DNA of 64,000 nt from UBA4742 sp963734965. Its GTDB lineage: Bacteria; Actinomycetota; Acidimicrobiia; Acidimicrobiales; Acidimicrobilacustridaceae. The notes beneath the pieces are model-generated. The model worked only from the letters and a program-made list of their open reading frames with translations. It did no database searches and was not told where the DNA came from. Made by a program: the position numbers and the translations under genes. This document shows positions 39,328 to 49,164 of this stretch, piece after piece. Where the stretch lies: NCBI GenBank assembly GCA_963734965.1, contig CAVTJK010000004.1:1798001-1862000 (forward strand), read 5' to 3'. Every line of letters begins with the position of its first letter. Positions within the stretch are counted from its first letter, which is position 1.

Positions 39328-40755
39328 TCAGAGGATGGGCGCGGGGTGATACGAGGCGGCCTCGGGGTGGGCCACGACGATCGGCTCGACCGTGGCCACG
39401 AAGGCCGCGACCTGATGGGGCGCAGCACCCACGAAGTCGAGGGGGTTGGCGAGCAGGCCCTCGAGCACTTCGGCGTCGAGGCCGAGCCTCGGGTCGGCGG
39501 CCAGTCGGGCCACCAGGTCGTTGCCCTCGGCCCCCGCTTCGCGCTGAGCCAGCGCCACGCTCACCGCGTGCTCGCCGATGGCCTCGTGGGCCGCTTCGCG
39601 GCCGACGCCGGTCCGCACCGCCGCCATGAGCACCTTGGTGGTCGCGAGGAACGGCAGGTACCGATCGAGCTCCCGGGCGATGACCGCCGGGTAGACCCCG
39701 AAACCGTCCAGCACCGACAGGAACGTCTCGAACAGGCCGTCGGTGGCGAGGAAGGCGTCGGGCAGGGCCACCCGGCGCACGACCGAGCAGCTCACGTCGC
39801 CCTCGTTCCACTGATCACCGGCCAGGCCCGCCACCATCGTCAGGTGGCCGCGGAGCACGACCTCGAGGCCGTTGATCCGCTCACACGACCGAGTGTTCAT
39901 CTTGTGGGGCATGGCCGAGGACCCCACCTGACCCGGGGCGAAGCCCTCGGTCGCCAGCTCCTGACCGGCCATCAGGCGGATGGTCAGGGCCAGGCTCGAT
40001 GGTGCGGCGCCGGCCTGCACCAGGGCCGACACCACATCGAGATCGAGCGAGCGGGGATACACCTGACCGACGTTGTCGAGCACGTGATCGAAACCCAGAT
40101 GGCGGGCCACCGCCCGCTCGAGGTCGTCCAGTCGCTCGAGATCGCCGTCGAGCAGGTCGAGCTGGTCCTGCTGGGTGCCCACGGGACCCTTGATCCCACG
40201 CAGCGGGTAGCGCTCGATCAGCTCGTCGACGCGCCGATAGGCCGACAGGAGCTCCTCGCCGGCGTTGGCGAAGCGCTTGCCCATCGTGGTCGCCTGCGCG
40301 GCCACGTTGTGGCTGCGGCCCGTGATCACCAGCTCCGAGTAGGTCGCCGCCAGTTCGGCCAGCCGGGCCAGCGCCGTGACCATGCGGGCACGGATCAGCT
40401 GGAGCGACGAGCGGATCTGGAGCTGCTCGACGTTCTCGGTCAGGTCCCGCGACGTCATCCCCTTGTGGATGTGCTCGTAGCCCGCCAGCGCCGAGAACTC
40501 CTCGATGCGGGCCTTGACGTCGTGGCGGGTCACCCGCTCGCGGGCGGCGATCGAGTCGAGGTCGATCACGTCGATCGCCTTCTCGTAGGCCTCGATCGCC
40601 TCGAGCGGGATGTCGACGCCGAGCTCGCGCTGGGCTCGCAGCACGGCGATCCAGAGTTGGCGCTCGAGCCGGATCTTGGTGGTCGGCGACCACTGGTCGA
40701 CCATCTCGGTGCTCGCATAGCGATCGGCGAGGACGTTGGGCAGATCCGGCTTCAC
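39328..40755 (-). CDS. purB: Adenylosuccinate lyase
   Basis: Intact 475-residue fumarase/aspartase-superfamily lyase acting twice in purine synthesis (SAICAR to AICAR, adenylosuccinate to AMP). The signature loop GSSAMPHKMN is present near residue 283; RYASTEMVDQWSP is a typical N-terminus, and TSRDLTENVEQLQ supplies the second conserved region. GTG start at 40755 with TAGGAT 6 nt upstream. It reads clean while purC and purL nearby are broken. Confidence 0.96.
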   Translation of the reverse strand: MKPDLPNVLADRYASTEMVDQWSPTTKIRLERQLWIAVLRAQRELGVDIPLEAIEAYEKAIDVIDLDSIAARERVTRHDVKARIEEFSALAGYEHIHKGMTSRDLTENVEQLQIRSSLQLIRARMVTALARLAELAATYSELVITGRSHNVAAQATTMGKRFANAGEELLSAYRRVDELIERYPLRGIKGPVGTQQDQLDLLDGDLERLDDLERAVARHLGFDHVLDNVGQVYPRSLDLDVVSALVQAGAAPSSLALTIRLMAGQELATEGFAPGQVGSSAMPHKMNTRSCERINGLEVVLRGHLTMVAGLAGDQWNEGDVSCSVVRRVALPDAFLATDGLFETFLSVLDGFGVYPAVIARELDRYLPFLATTKVLMAAVRTGVGREAAHEAIGEHAVSVALAQREAGAEGNDLVARLAADPRLGLDAEVLEGLLANPLDFVGAAPHQVAAFVATVEPIVVAHPEAASYHPAPIL

Positions 40756-40761
40756 CTCTCG

Positions 40762-40767
40762 ATCCTA
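40762..40767 (-). promoter_or_regulatory. -10 box of leaderless purB (TAGGAT)
   Basis: TAGGAT on the minus strand ends 6 nt before the purB GTG. Confidence 0.55.
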
Positions 40768-40947
40768 CGCCCGACGCTGTCGCGCCACGGGTGCCCAGGG
40801 CCTGTGAGGATGGGCTGGATGGCTCAAATCGCCTTCCAAACGACCCTGATCCGTAAAGAACCCTTGGAGGGCCGTCGAGGTAAGCGAGGAACATCCGGTA
40901 GCCAGCCGGGTGACATGCCGATTCGAGCGATCACGGGGTATCGGAAC

Positions 40948-41325
40948 ATGGAAGAGCGTTGCGCCAAGCACCAGTTCGAAGGGGCCGAGGACGTCTGTCG
41001 GACCTGCGGCCACGACTTCTGCGGTGAATGCCTGGTGTACGCGTTCGGTGCCAACAAGCCTCCGTATTGCCTGTCCTGTGCCTTGGCCGCCTCTGGCGTC
41101 CGCTCGACGTCGATCATCCGCCCGATTCGCACCAAGCGCGAGATCAGGAACCGGCACAAGCAATGGTGCCGGGCTCGCAACTCGAGCCACCGCGACGCCC
41201 CCCGCGTCGAGATCTCGCCCTTCGACGAGTTCGTCCCGACGATGGCGAACGGCCAAGAGGACGAGAACCCGCTGGCCTGGCTCGACGACCACCTCGGTGG
41301 CACGGGCGAGCGCGTCCCCTTCTAG
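40948..41325 (+). CDS. Small B-box-like zinc-finger protein
   Basis: 125 residues. The first 50 form a compact zinc-finger with the spacing C-x2-H-x8-C-x2-C-x4-F-C-x2-C and a further C-x2-C (ERCAKHQFEG, VCRTCGHDFCGECLVY, PYCLSCALAASG), similar to B-box zinc fingers. A basic linker (PIRTKREIRNRHKQWCRAR) and an acidic tail (GQEDENPLAWLDDHLGG) follow. I prefer the ATG at 40948, just before the finger; an in-frame ATG at 40915 would add 11 residues. No clear ribosome site for either. Its role is unknown; a protein-protein or nucleic-acid adaptor is plausible. The 180-bp gap from purB shows no clear promoter. Confidence 0.7.
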   Translation: MEERCAKHQFEGAEDVCRTCGHDFCGECLVYAFGANKPPYCLSCALAASGVRSTSIIRPIRTKREIRNRHKQWCRARNSSHRDAPRVEISPFDEFVPTMANGQEDENPLAWLDDHLGGTGERVPF

Positions 41326-41331
41326 GGACAG

Positions 41332-41781
41332 CTACACGCCGGCGCGCTGGCGACGGTCCTCGAGCAGCTTCTCGGTCAGATCGGCATCAGCGATGGCCAG
41401 CATCTCGACGACCAGCAGCGCCGCGTTGAGCGAGCCGTCGATGGCCACGGTCGCGACCGGGATGCCCTTGGGCATCTGCACCGTCGAATAGAGCGCGTCG
41501 ATCCCACCGATGGCCCCGCCCGACAGGGGTACGCCGACGACCGGCAACGTGGTGTGGGCGGCGACGACGCCCGCCAGATGGGCGGCCATGCCGGCCCCGC
41601 AGATGAAGGCGACGTAGCCGTCGTCGCGGGCGGTGCTGACCAGCTCGACCACCTCGGTCGGGTTCCTGTGCGCCGACAGGACCCGCACATCGGTCTCGAT
41701 GCCGAACGCCTCGAGGGTGTCGGACGCCGCGCTCATCTTGTCGCGGTCGTTGGGGGATCCCATCAGGATTCCTACCTTCAC
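41332..41781 (-). CDS. purE: N5-CAIR mutase / AIR carboxylase catalytic subunit
   Basis: 149-residue class I PurE-like protein. Conserved features are VGILMGSPNDRDKM at the N-terminus, VRVLSAHRNPTEV with the catalytic His, FICGAGMAAHLAGVVAAHTTLPVVGVPL, and STVQMPKGIPVATVAIDG. GTG start at 41781 overlaps the purD stop (GTGA) with GAGGAG just upstream. purK, its usual partner in bacteria, is not adjacent or anywhere in the window, so either purK lies elsewhere or the enzyme uses CO2 directly. Confidence 0.93.
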   Translation of the reverse strand: MKVGILMGSPNDRDKMSAASDTLEAFGIETDVRVLSAHRNPTEVVELVSTARDDGYVAFICGAGMAAHLAGVVAAHTTLPVVGVPLSGGAIGGIDALYSTVQMPKGIPVATVAIDGSLNAALLVVEMLAIADADLTEKLLEDRRQRAGV

Positions 41782-43036
41782 GTGCTCTCCTCTTTCAGGT
41801 GTTGTCGGATCTCGGTGGGGGCCGCAGCGATGTCGCTGCGGACGTGCATGCCGGGCCAGCTCAGGCAGGCGACGGCCTGGTAGGCGCGGCTGCGGGCCGA
41901 CGCGAGGTCGGGACCCATGGCCGTGACGTCGAGCACCCGGCCGCCGGCGGTCACGAGACGACCCTCGCGGTCGCGATCGACCCCCGCGTAGAAGATGGTC
42001 ACGCCCTCGACACGCTCGGCCGTGGCGAGTCCCTCGATCGTCGACCCCGTGCGCGGCGATTGGGGATAGCCCTCGACCGCGCACACGACGGTGACGGCCG
42101 CGTCGTCGACGAACCGGGGTTCGCAGTCGATGTGGCCGGCGGCCGCTCCGGCCAGCAGGTCGACCAGGTCGCTGCTCAACCGCGGGAGCACGACCTGGGA
42201 CTCGGGGTCGCCGAAGCGGACGTTGTACTCGATCACCTTGGGGCCGTCGGGCGTGAGCATCAGCCCGGCGTACAGGACACCCCGGTAGTCGATCCCCTCG
42301 CCGCGCAGGGCCGCCAGCGTGGGCCCGACGGCGCGATCCATCACGAGCTCCATGACCTCGGGGCCGGCGCCGGGCACGGGCGAGTAGGCCCCCATGCCGC
42401 CCGTGTTGGGGCCCTCGTCACCGTCACCGACCCGCTTGAAGTCCTGGGCCGGCGCCAGGGGAACCGCCCGCTGACCGTCGCACACGGCCAGCACCGACAG
42501 CTCGGGTCCCGTCAGCCCCTCCTCGATGACCAAGGTGCGCCCGGCGTCGCCGAAGGCCGAGCCGGAGAGGTAGTCGCGGACGCGCCTGTCGTGCCTCGTC
42601 GAGCGATTCGGTGACCAGCACCCCCTTGCCGCCCGCCAGCCCGTCGGTCTTGATCACGTACAGCCCGGGGAGGGTCTCGAGATGGGCCAGCGCCGGTTCG
42701 ACCTCGCTGAAGCTGCCGTAGCTCGCGGTCGGGACGCCGGCGTCCACCAGCACCCGCTTCATCCACGCCTTCGACCCCTCGAGGTGGGCCCCGTCGGCGC
42801 CGGGACCGAACACGAGCTTGCCCTGGGCCCGCAGCTGATCGGCCGAGCCGTCGACGAGCGGCGACCTCCGGTCCGATGACGAAGAGGTCGGCGTCGATCT
42901 CGGTCGGTGGGGCCGACGTCGATCCCGGGATGGCTGGGTTGCCGGGCGTGACGACGACGTCGGCACTGCGACCCAGGACGTGGGCCAGCGCGTGCTCGCG
43001 CCCCCCGGAGCCCACGACGCAGACGCGGCGGGTCAT
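41778..43036 (-). CDS. purD: Phosphoribosylamine-glycine ligase (frameshifted)
   Basis: ATP-grasp GAR synthetase, second step of purine synthesis. It opens VCVVGSGGREHALAHVLGRS and has PGNPAIPGS. The ATP-grasp region reads VIKTDGLAGGKGVLVTESLDEA. The C-terminal half has EEGLTGPELSVLAVCDG, DEGPNTGGMGAYSPVPG and VIEYNVRFGDPESQVVLPRL, which are characteristic. Frame breaks near 42862 and 42586. ATG at 43036 overlaps the purA stop (ATGA); its own stop overlaps purE. So purA-purD-purE is a tightly coupled operon. Confidence 0.95.
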
Positions 43037-44314
43037 GCGGCGAAGTGGACGAACTGCTCTCGTCCCGGACCCACACCCACCAGCCGGATCGGGACCCCGA
43101 CCTGTTCGGTCAGGAAGTCGATGTAGGCGGCCGCCGCCGCCGGGAGCTGGTTGCGCTCGGTCGCGGCCGTCAGGTCGGATCCCCACCCGGGGAGCTCGAC
43201 GTAGATCGGCTTGACCTTGTGCAGCACCGACTGGTGGTAGGGCAGGTGCTCGTAGCGCTCGCCGTCGAGCTCGTAGGCGACGCAGACCTTGACCGTCTCG
43301 AACGTGTCGAGCACGTCGAGCTTGGTGAGGGCGACCTCGGACAGGGAGTTCAGACGGACGGCGTGACGCATCATCACCGCGTCGAACCAGCCGGGTCGGC
43401 GCCGACGGCCCGTGTTGGTGCCGTACTCGCCTCCGCGCTCGATGAGGACGTCGCCGGTGTCGTCGAGCAGCTCGGTCGGGAACGGCCCCGCGCCGACCCG
43501 CGTGACGTAGGCCTTGGCGATGCCGATGACGCGATCGATGTAGCGAGGTCCGACTCCCGGCGCCGGTGCAGGCGCCGCCGGCGACCGGGTTGGACGACGT
43601 GACGAACGGATAGGTGCCGTGGTCGAGGTCGAGGAAGGTGGCCTGCGCCCCCTCGAGCAGCACGTTCTGACCGGCTTCGAGGGCCTCGTGCACCAGGTTC
43701 ACGGTGTCGGCGATCATCGGCTCGAGCCGCGGCCGGCACACCTCGAGGTACTCGGCGGCGATGTCGTCGGCCGACACGGGCAGCTGGTTGAAGACGCGGC
43801 TGAGCACCGCGTTCTTCTCCTTGAGCACCACGTCGAGCTTCTGGCGGAAGATCTTCGGATCGAGCAGGTCCTGCACGCGCAGGCCGACGCGCGACGCCTT
43901 GTCCGCGTAGGCCGGACCGATCCCCCGCTTCGTCGTGCCCAGCTTGTTGCGACCCAACCGGCGCTCGGTGACCTTGTCGAGCTGCTGGTGGTACGGGAGG
44001 ATCAGATGGGCGTTGCCGCTCACCTTCATCCGACTCGTGTCGACGCCTCGGGCGGCGAGCATGTCGAGCTCGGCCAGCAGCACTCGGGGATCGACGACGA
44101 CCCCGTTGCCGATCACCGGGGTGATGTGGTCATAGAGGATGCCGCTCGGCACGAGTTGGAGGGCGAAGCGCTCACCGTCGACGACGATGGTGTGCCCCGC
44201 GTTGTGCCCGCCTTGGTAGCGGACGACGAGGTGCATCTCCTTGGCGAGGAGGTCGGTGAACCGGCCCTTCCCCTCATCCCCCCACTGGGTCCCGACGACG
44301 ACGGTCGCTGGCAC
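43033..44314 (-). CDS. purA: Adenylosuccinate synthetase (one frameshift)
   Basis: GTP-dependent enzyme converting IMP and Asp to adenylosuccinate. The P-loop-like GTQWGDEGKGRFTDLLA and the IMP site RYQGGHNAGHTIVVDG are intact, as are QLVPSGILYDHITPVIGNGVVVDP and the signature GTTKRGIGPAYADKASRVGLRV. One base inserted in a G-run near 43562 breaks the frame; the rest continues RYIDRVIGIAKAYV and ends REQFVHFAA. The GTG start at 44314 has AAGGAG upstream, and a TAGGCT box about 45 nt away would give a leadered mRNA. Confidence 0.95.
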
Positions 44315-44342
44315 GTTGTCCTGCTCCTTCGGAAGCGTCGTC

Positions 44343-45698
44343 TTACGGCGCGAGCCTAGTCCCAACGCCACGACGCCCGAACCGGGCCATCGCGATCAGC
44401 ACGAGTGCCGCGGGAATCGGCATGAGCACGTTGATCGGGACGTGGAAGCGGCCGTCGCCGAAGAACGGCACCACGGCGATGACGACGGCCACGATGGCGA
44501 GGAGCAGGAACAGCCGGCGCCGGTCGCCGCCTTTCAACAGGAGCGGTATCCCGACGATCGCCAAGGCCAGCACCACGTAGAAGTAGGCGTCGGCGATGTT
44601 GCCCAGCGTCGTCGCGGTGTCGGGCGGGATGAACGGACTGTGACCGTAGGACTGCACGGCGGCCACGGCGTCGTGGTCGTTCTCGAACTCCCAGTAGAGC
44701 CGCTGCCAGATGAGCCGGGGTTGCTGGCTCGGGTGGTTCACGATCCACTTCAGGGCCCGACTGGTCTCGACCGAGTTGCGCTGCGTCTCGAACTTCGGCC
44801 GCCGTCCGTCAGAGGGGATGTTGCCGTAGCACGACTTGGGATAGCCGTAGTGGCCATTGGCCGTCGGGTTGTTGCCGATGCAGAGGTTGTCGCCGGTCGT
44901 CGTGCCGATCGGCAGGAACGCCTTCATCACCACCGCGTTGCGGACCGTCCACGGGATCATCACGATCACCACCAGTCCGAGCACCAGCCCGAACCGCTCG
45001 AGGGCGAGGCGCCGGCCGCCGATCCGCCACAGCGCGATCAGGACCATGGGCAGGACGAGCAGCGCGATCGGACGGATCTCGATGGAGACGGCGAGCAACA
45101 ACCCGAAGGCCACCAGGCGGCCCCAACTCGGCACGCGGTCGTTCCACGGATGCCAGCAGAACACCACGAGGGCGACGAGGAAGACGAAGTTGAACGTCGT
45201 CTCGGTGAGGATCGTCGCCGAGTGGAAGATCAGGTTCGGGAACAGGGCGACGATCACGGCGGTGACGGCTCCGACCCATGGTCCGGCCAGCCGGCGACCG
45301 AGGATGCCCGCCAGCGCGATCGACGCCGTCGAGAAGATCAGGTTGAGGGTCATCGTCGCCGTGATCCAGTGGTTCGGGAACGGCGAGTGCTGCATGAGCC
45401 AGAACCACACCGCCAGGATCGCCGGGTAGCCGATCGGGTAGTAGGCCGTCGGTTGTCCGTCCTTGAGGCGGTAGCCACCGCCGAGCGCCAGGCGACGGCC
45501 GTAGTCGAGGTAGAAGTAGGGATCGTTGAGCCCCAGCGGCTTGCGCGCCGCGTACAGGATCCAGACCAGGCGGAGCACGAAGCCGACGACGACGGCCAGC
45601 ACGATCACCCGGCGCGGCCAGCTGCCCCAGACGACATCGGCCACCGATCGGCGCCGCGACGACCCGCTCGGGGCCACGGGTGGGGCCACGGTGGTCAT
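44343..45698 (-). CDS. GT39-like membrane glycosyltransferase (ArnT/PMT superfamily)
   Basis: Intact 451-residue GT-C fold protein with about ten membrane segments. The luminal first loop contains the catalytic-type Asp in KPLGLNDPYFYLDYGRRLALG, and TAYYPIGYPAILAVW is the usual second loop element; HSATILTETTFNF is also typical. Such enzymes use polyprenyl-phosphate sugars to modify proteins, lipids or polysaccharides outside the membrane. The ATG at 45698 overlaps the upstream paralogue's stop (ATGA), so the two are coupled. Donor and acceptor are unknown. Confidence 0.8.
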   Translation of the reverse strand: MTTVAPPVAPSGSSRRRSVADVVWGSWPRRVIVLAVVVGFVLRLVWILYAARKPLGLNDPYFYLDYGRRLALGGGYRLKDGQPTAYYPIGYPAILAVWFWLMQHSPFPNHWITATMTLNLIFSTASIALAGILGRRLAGPWVGAVTAVIVALFPNLIFHSATILTETTFNFVFLVALVVFCWHPWNDRVPSWGRLVAFGLLLAVSIEIRPIALLVLPMVLIALWRIGGRRLALERFGLVLGLVVIVMIPWTVRNAVVMKAFLPIGTTTGDNLCIGNNPTANGHYGYPKSCYGNIPSDGRRPKFETQRNSVETSRALKWIVNHPSQQPRLIWQRLYWEFENDHDAVAAVQSYGHSPFIPPDTATTLGNIADAYFYVVLALAIVGIPLLLKGGDRRRLFLLLAIVAVVIAVVPFFGDGRFHVPINVLMPIPAALVLIAMARFGRRGVGTRLAP

Positions 45699-47051
45699 GG
45701 CCTCGCCTCGACGGCCTCGTCCGAACGGTCACGGGTGACCGCCACCCACGCGGCGTCGAGGGCCACCGCCGCCAGCAGGCACAACGCGCCTTCGGCGGTC
45801 GCCCGGAAGCGGGTGGCGGCATAGAACAGCGCACACGTCGCCAGCACGGTGACCACCGGGGCCAACAGCGGGAACACGGCCTCACGCCGGCGACGCAACA
45901 GCACCGCCCCCGCGACCGCGAGCAGGGTCATCGGATAGAAGGTGTACAGCCCCCAGGTGGCGACCCACGGCGTGGTGTTCTCGAGGTAGACGTCCAGGTG
46001 CGCCTCCTCGCGGGGGATGGAACAGGTCGGTGATGCGCCCGACCCTCGCCGCGACGACAACGGGGATCCGGCCCTTGTGGGCCCGCATGTAGTCGATGGC
46101 ACCCTCGCGCTGCAGCCGGTCGGCGGCGCCGTTGAAGGCATAGGGGCCGATGCCGTGGCGATCGAGGATGGCCTGCCCGCACGGGTAGTACCAGTAGCCG
46201 ATGAGGGGGCCGTAGTAGGTCTGGTCGCAGTTCGAGGTGGCCAGCGTGCCGCCGAGGTTCTCGGACAGGATCACCGTGTGGTCGAAGCGCACGAGGTTGC
46301 CTCCGACCCACGGCGCCAGAACGAGCGCGGTCGCGCCCAGACCGACGACGAGGCGACGGGCGCGACGGCGGCGGCTGGCATCGGGGGTGAGCAAGGCCAG
46401 CGGCACGACCAGGAAGAGGGCGAGCAGCACGAGCTCGGAGCGCGACAGCGCGGCCAGACCCACGGCCGCACCGACTCCGGCCATTCGCCATCGGCTCGGC
46501 CGGTGCCAGTACCGGTAGGCGAGCCAGACCGAGACCAGCACGGTCAGGATCACCATCGATTCGGACAGCAACATGCCGTCGTAGCGCCAGGTGTTGGGGT
46601 AGACGGCCACGAGCACGGCGGCGATCAGCCCGACCCGCTCGCCCCCGATCTCGCGCCCGGCCAGGCCGGCTACGACCACCGACGCCGTTCCGATCAACGT
46701 CGAAGCCAGGAGGTGTCCGGTGATGGTCGTGACGCCGAACAGCGAGAACGCCGACAGGTAGAGCAGGTAGAGCGGAGGGTGGTCGGCCGCCTGCACGATC
46801 TGGTGGCGCGCGTAGGCGTACGGATTGATGAACCCGTGGCCCTTGGCCAGCAGGTTGGCGCCCAGGTGGAAGTAGAGCGGATCGCCGCCGTAGACCGTGT
46901 GCCGGCGGTTGAACCAGACATAGGCCAGACGCAGGATCAGCGCCAGCACGGTGACCACGACCAGCGCCGCCTTGAAGTGCCGGCGCGAGAACGTGGTCGG
47001 GATCACCTCGGTGGTCGGGTGCTCGATCTCGAGGGCGTCAACCACGAGCAT
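45695..47051 (-). CDS. GT39-like membrane glycosyltransferase, second paralogue (one frameshift)
   Basis: About 450 residues with the same architecture as the gene downstream: an N-terminal helix (ALVVVTVLALILRLAYVW), the loop VYGGDPLYFHLGANLLAKGHGF with the conserved Asp, and DHPPLYLLYLSAFSLFG. One base inserted near 46012 separates the last 105 residues (LDVYLENTTPWVATWGLYTFYP to the C-terminus). The ATG at 47051 lies inside the 3' end of the acyltransferase gene (14-nt overlap). Confidence 0.8.
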
Positions 47052-49123
47052 CGACGGGAAGCGGCGGCAGCCCGTTGGCGATGTCGATCAGCGAGCTCCC
47101 GACCCACGGCGCCAGCGCCAGCGAGGCCGTGGTCGACCAGTGGATGCCGTCGTGACGATCGGCCAGGCTCATCTGGCCCTCGGGCAGCGTGTCCATGTGC
47201 CCGGGCAGATCCAGGATCTGGACCCGCGGCTTGGTGGCCACGACCTCGCGGACGAGCTTGTTGAGCAGGTCCATGCCGCGCCGGGCTCTCCTCGGGGAAC
47301 GGGCCGGGCAGGCCCTCGGTGATCCCGTCACGGATGTACGGCGACATGAACCACACCACCGTGGCGCCTTGGGCCGTCATGGTGTCGATGGCGGCCGAGA
47401 TCTCGCTGCGGAGCCAGTTGTCGTAGACGGGGTCGCCGACCGCTCGCCACACGGTGTCGCCGGGGATGAGCCGGTCGGCCACGTCCCAGGTGCCGAACAT
47501 GACCCCGATCACCTGAGGTCGGGCGCGCGCGATCTGGGCCGGGTACTCGTTGGTCCAGTCACACGTGGCGTAGACGGTGATCACCTGGTAGAGGTACTTG
47601 TACTGGCCGCCGCGTCCGACCGGGCAGCCGAGCTTGCCGGCATCCCAGACCTGCATCCGGCCGGTGGTCGCGCCCCACATCCGCAAGCCGTAGCCGAGGG
47701 TGTACATCGACGAGTCGCCGAGCAGGAGCACCCGAGGCGCCTCGCCCGCCGCCAGCGGCACCTTCGGGACCATCGGCGCCGAGACGACCCCGTTGACCGA
47801 GACGGGCGCCGCCGTGGTCGTCGGGGCCGCCGACGGCACGGGCCTCCCGCTCGGCGGAGGCACGGGGGCGGCCTGGCTGGCCAGGCTGATCACGTCGGAC
47901 GCGGGGTTGGCGGTGACGGCAAGGGTCGCGATGACGAGCACACCGATGGCCATCAGGCTCACGAGCGCCGGGCGCACGCGAATCGGCAACTGGCGACGGC
48001 GAACCGGGACCTCGAGCAGGCGCAGCGACACGGCCGCCAGCACCAGCGTCACGCTGACCCGCAAGGCGAACAACGGCCAGGCGCTCAGCCCGGTGCGCAC
48101 GGGGGTGAGCCAGAGGTAGATCGGCCAGTGGAACAGGTAGGCCCCGTAGCTCACGACCCCGAGCCAGCGCAGCGGACGCCAGGACAACATGGACCGGATC
48201 GGTCCCCGGCGGATGGCGGCCACGATCACGAAGCACGACATCAGCGCGTAGCCGGCGAGCCCGCCCTGATAGAGCCACGGGGCGGTCTGGCGGGCCGTCA
48301 CCCAGAGCGCCACCACGACGGACAGGCCGACGAGGCCGACGACCTCCCAGGCCCAGCGGGGCATGCGGAGCACGAACCCGCCGGGGTGGGCCAGCACCAT
48401 GGCCAGGAGGGCACCGAGCAGGAGCTCGAGGGCCCGGGTGCCGGTGCCGTAGTAGACGCGTGAGACGTCCTGACCCGGGCTGTAGAGGGCGAACATGGCC
48501 AGGAGGGACAGCGCCGAGGCGACAGTCAGCATCAGGAACACGGCCCGACGCGAGCCCCGCGCCAGCTTGAACGTCACCACCATCGCGACCGGGAACACGA
48601 TGTAGAACTGCTCCTCGATGGCGAGGGACCAGAAGTGCAAGACCGGCGACGGGGCGGTGAAGAGCTGGGCGTAGGACTGACCGGTCACGATGAAGTGCCA
48701 GTTGGCCACATAGGCCATCGCCGAGATCACGTCGCCGCGGAGGCTGGCGAGCTGGCCGGGCGAGGCGACGGTGGCGCCGAAGACGAGCACGCCGGCGATG
48801 CACAGCAGCGAGGCCGGCATGAGCCGGCGGTAGCGACGGCCCCAGAAGCCGCGGAGGCTGATGCGCCCGGTCGTCGACCGCTCCCAGATCAACAGCAGCG
48901 TGATGAGGAAGCCCGACAGCGTGAAGAACGTCGAGACCCCGAGGAAGCCGCCCTGGGCCCAGGAGAACCCGTTGTGGTAGAGCAGCACCGCCAGCAGCGC
49001 CAGCCCGCGCAGGCCCTCGACCCCGGGCAGGAACGGGATCGTCGGGCGCGTGGAGGCCTTCCGCTCGTCTCTCGACTCAACCGGACCCCTCGCACGCACG
49101 GCCGTCTGAGCTGGCGCGGGCAC
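47038..49123 (-). CDS. OafA/YrhL-type acyltransferase with C-terminal SGNH domain (one frameshift)
   Basis: About 695 residues. The N-terminal half is an acyltransferase-3 membrane domain: GVEGLRGLALLAVLLYHNG, FTLSGFLITLLL, SLAIEEQFYIVFP with the family Glu, and about ten helices. A Pro/Ser/Thr linker leads to an extracytoplasmic SGNH hydrolase-like domain with RVLLLGDSSMYTLG (block I Ser) and DRHDGIHWS (block V Asp-x2-His). Such fusions O-acetylate cell-surface glycans. The frame breaks once near 47283. The GTG at 49123 follows TAACCT by 7 nt; the longer in-frame start at 49198 would run across the divergent promoter. Confidence 0.85.
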
Positions 49124-49130
49124 GGGGGCG

Positions 49131-49136
49131 AGGTTA
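49131..49136 (-). promoter_or_regulatory. -10 box of the acyltransferase-SGNH gene (TAACCT)
   Basis: TAACCT on the minus strand ends 7 nt before the GTG at 49123. It is divergent from TACGGT at 49150; the two start codons are only 41 nt apart. Confidence 0.55.
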
Positions 49137-49149
49137 CTCCTGACCCAGC

Positions 49150-49155
49150 TACGGT
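49150..49155 (+). promoter_or_regulatory. -10 box of the divergent acyltransferase gene (TACGGT)
   Basis: TACGGT ends 9 nt before the GTG at 49165. Confidence 0.55.
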
Positions 49156-49164
49156 CACCGCCAG

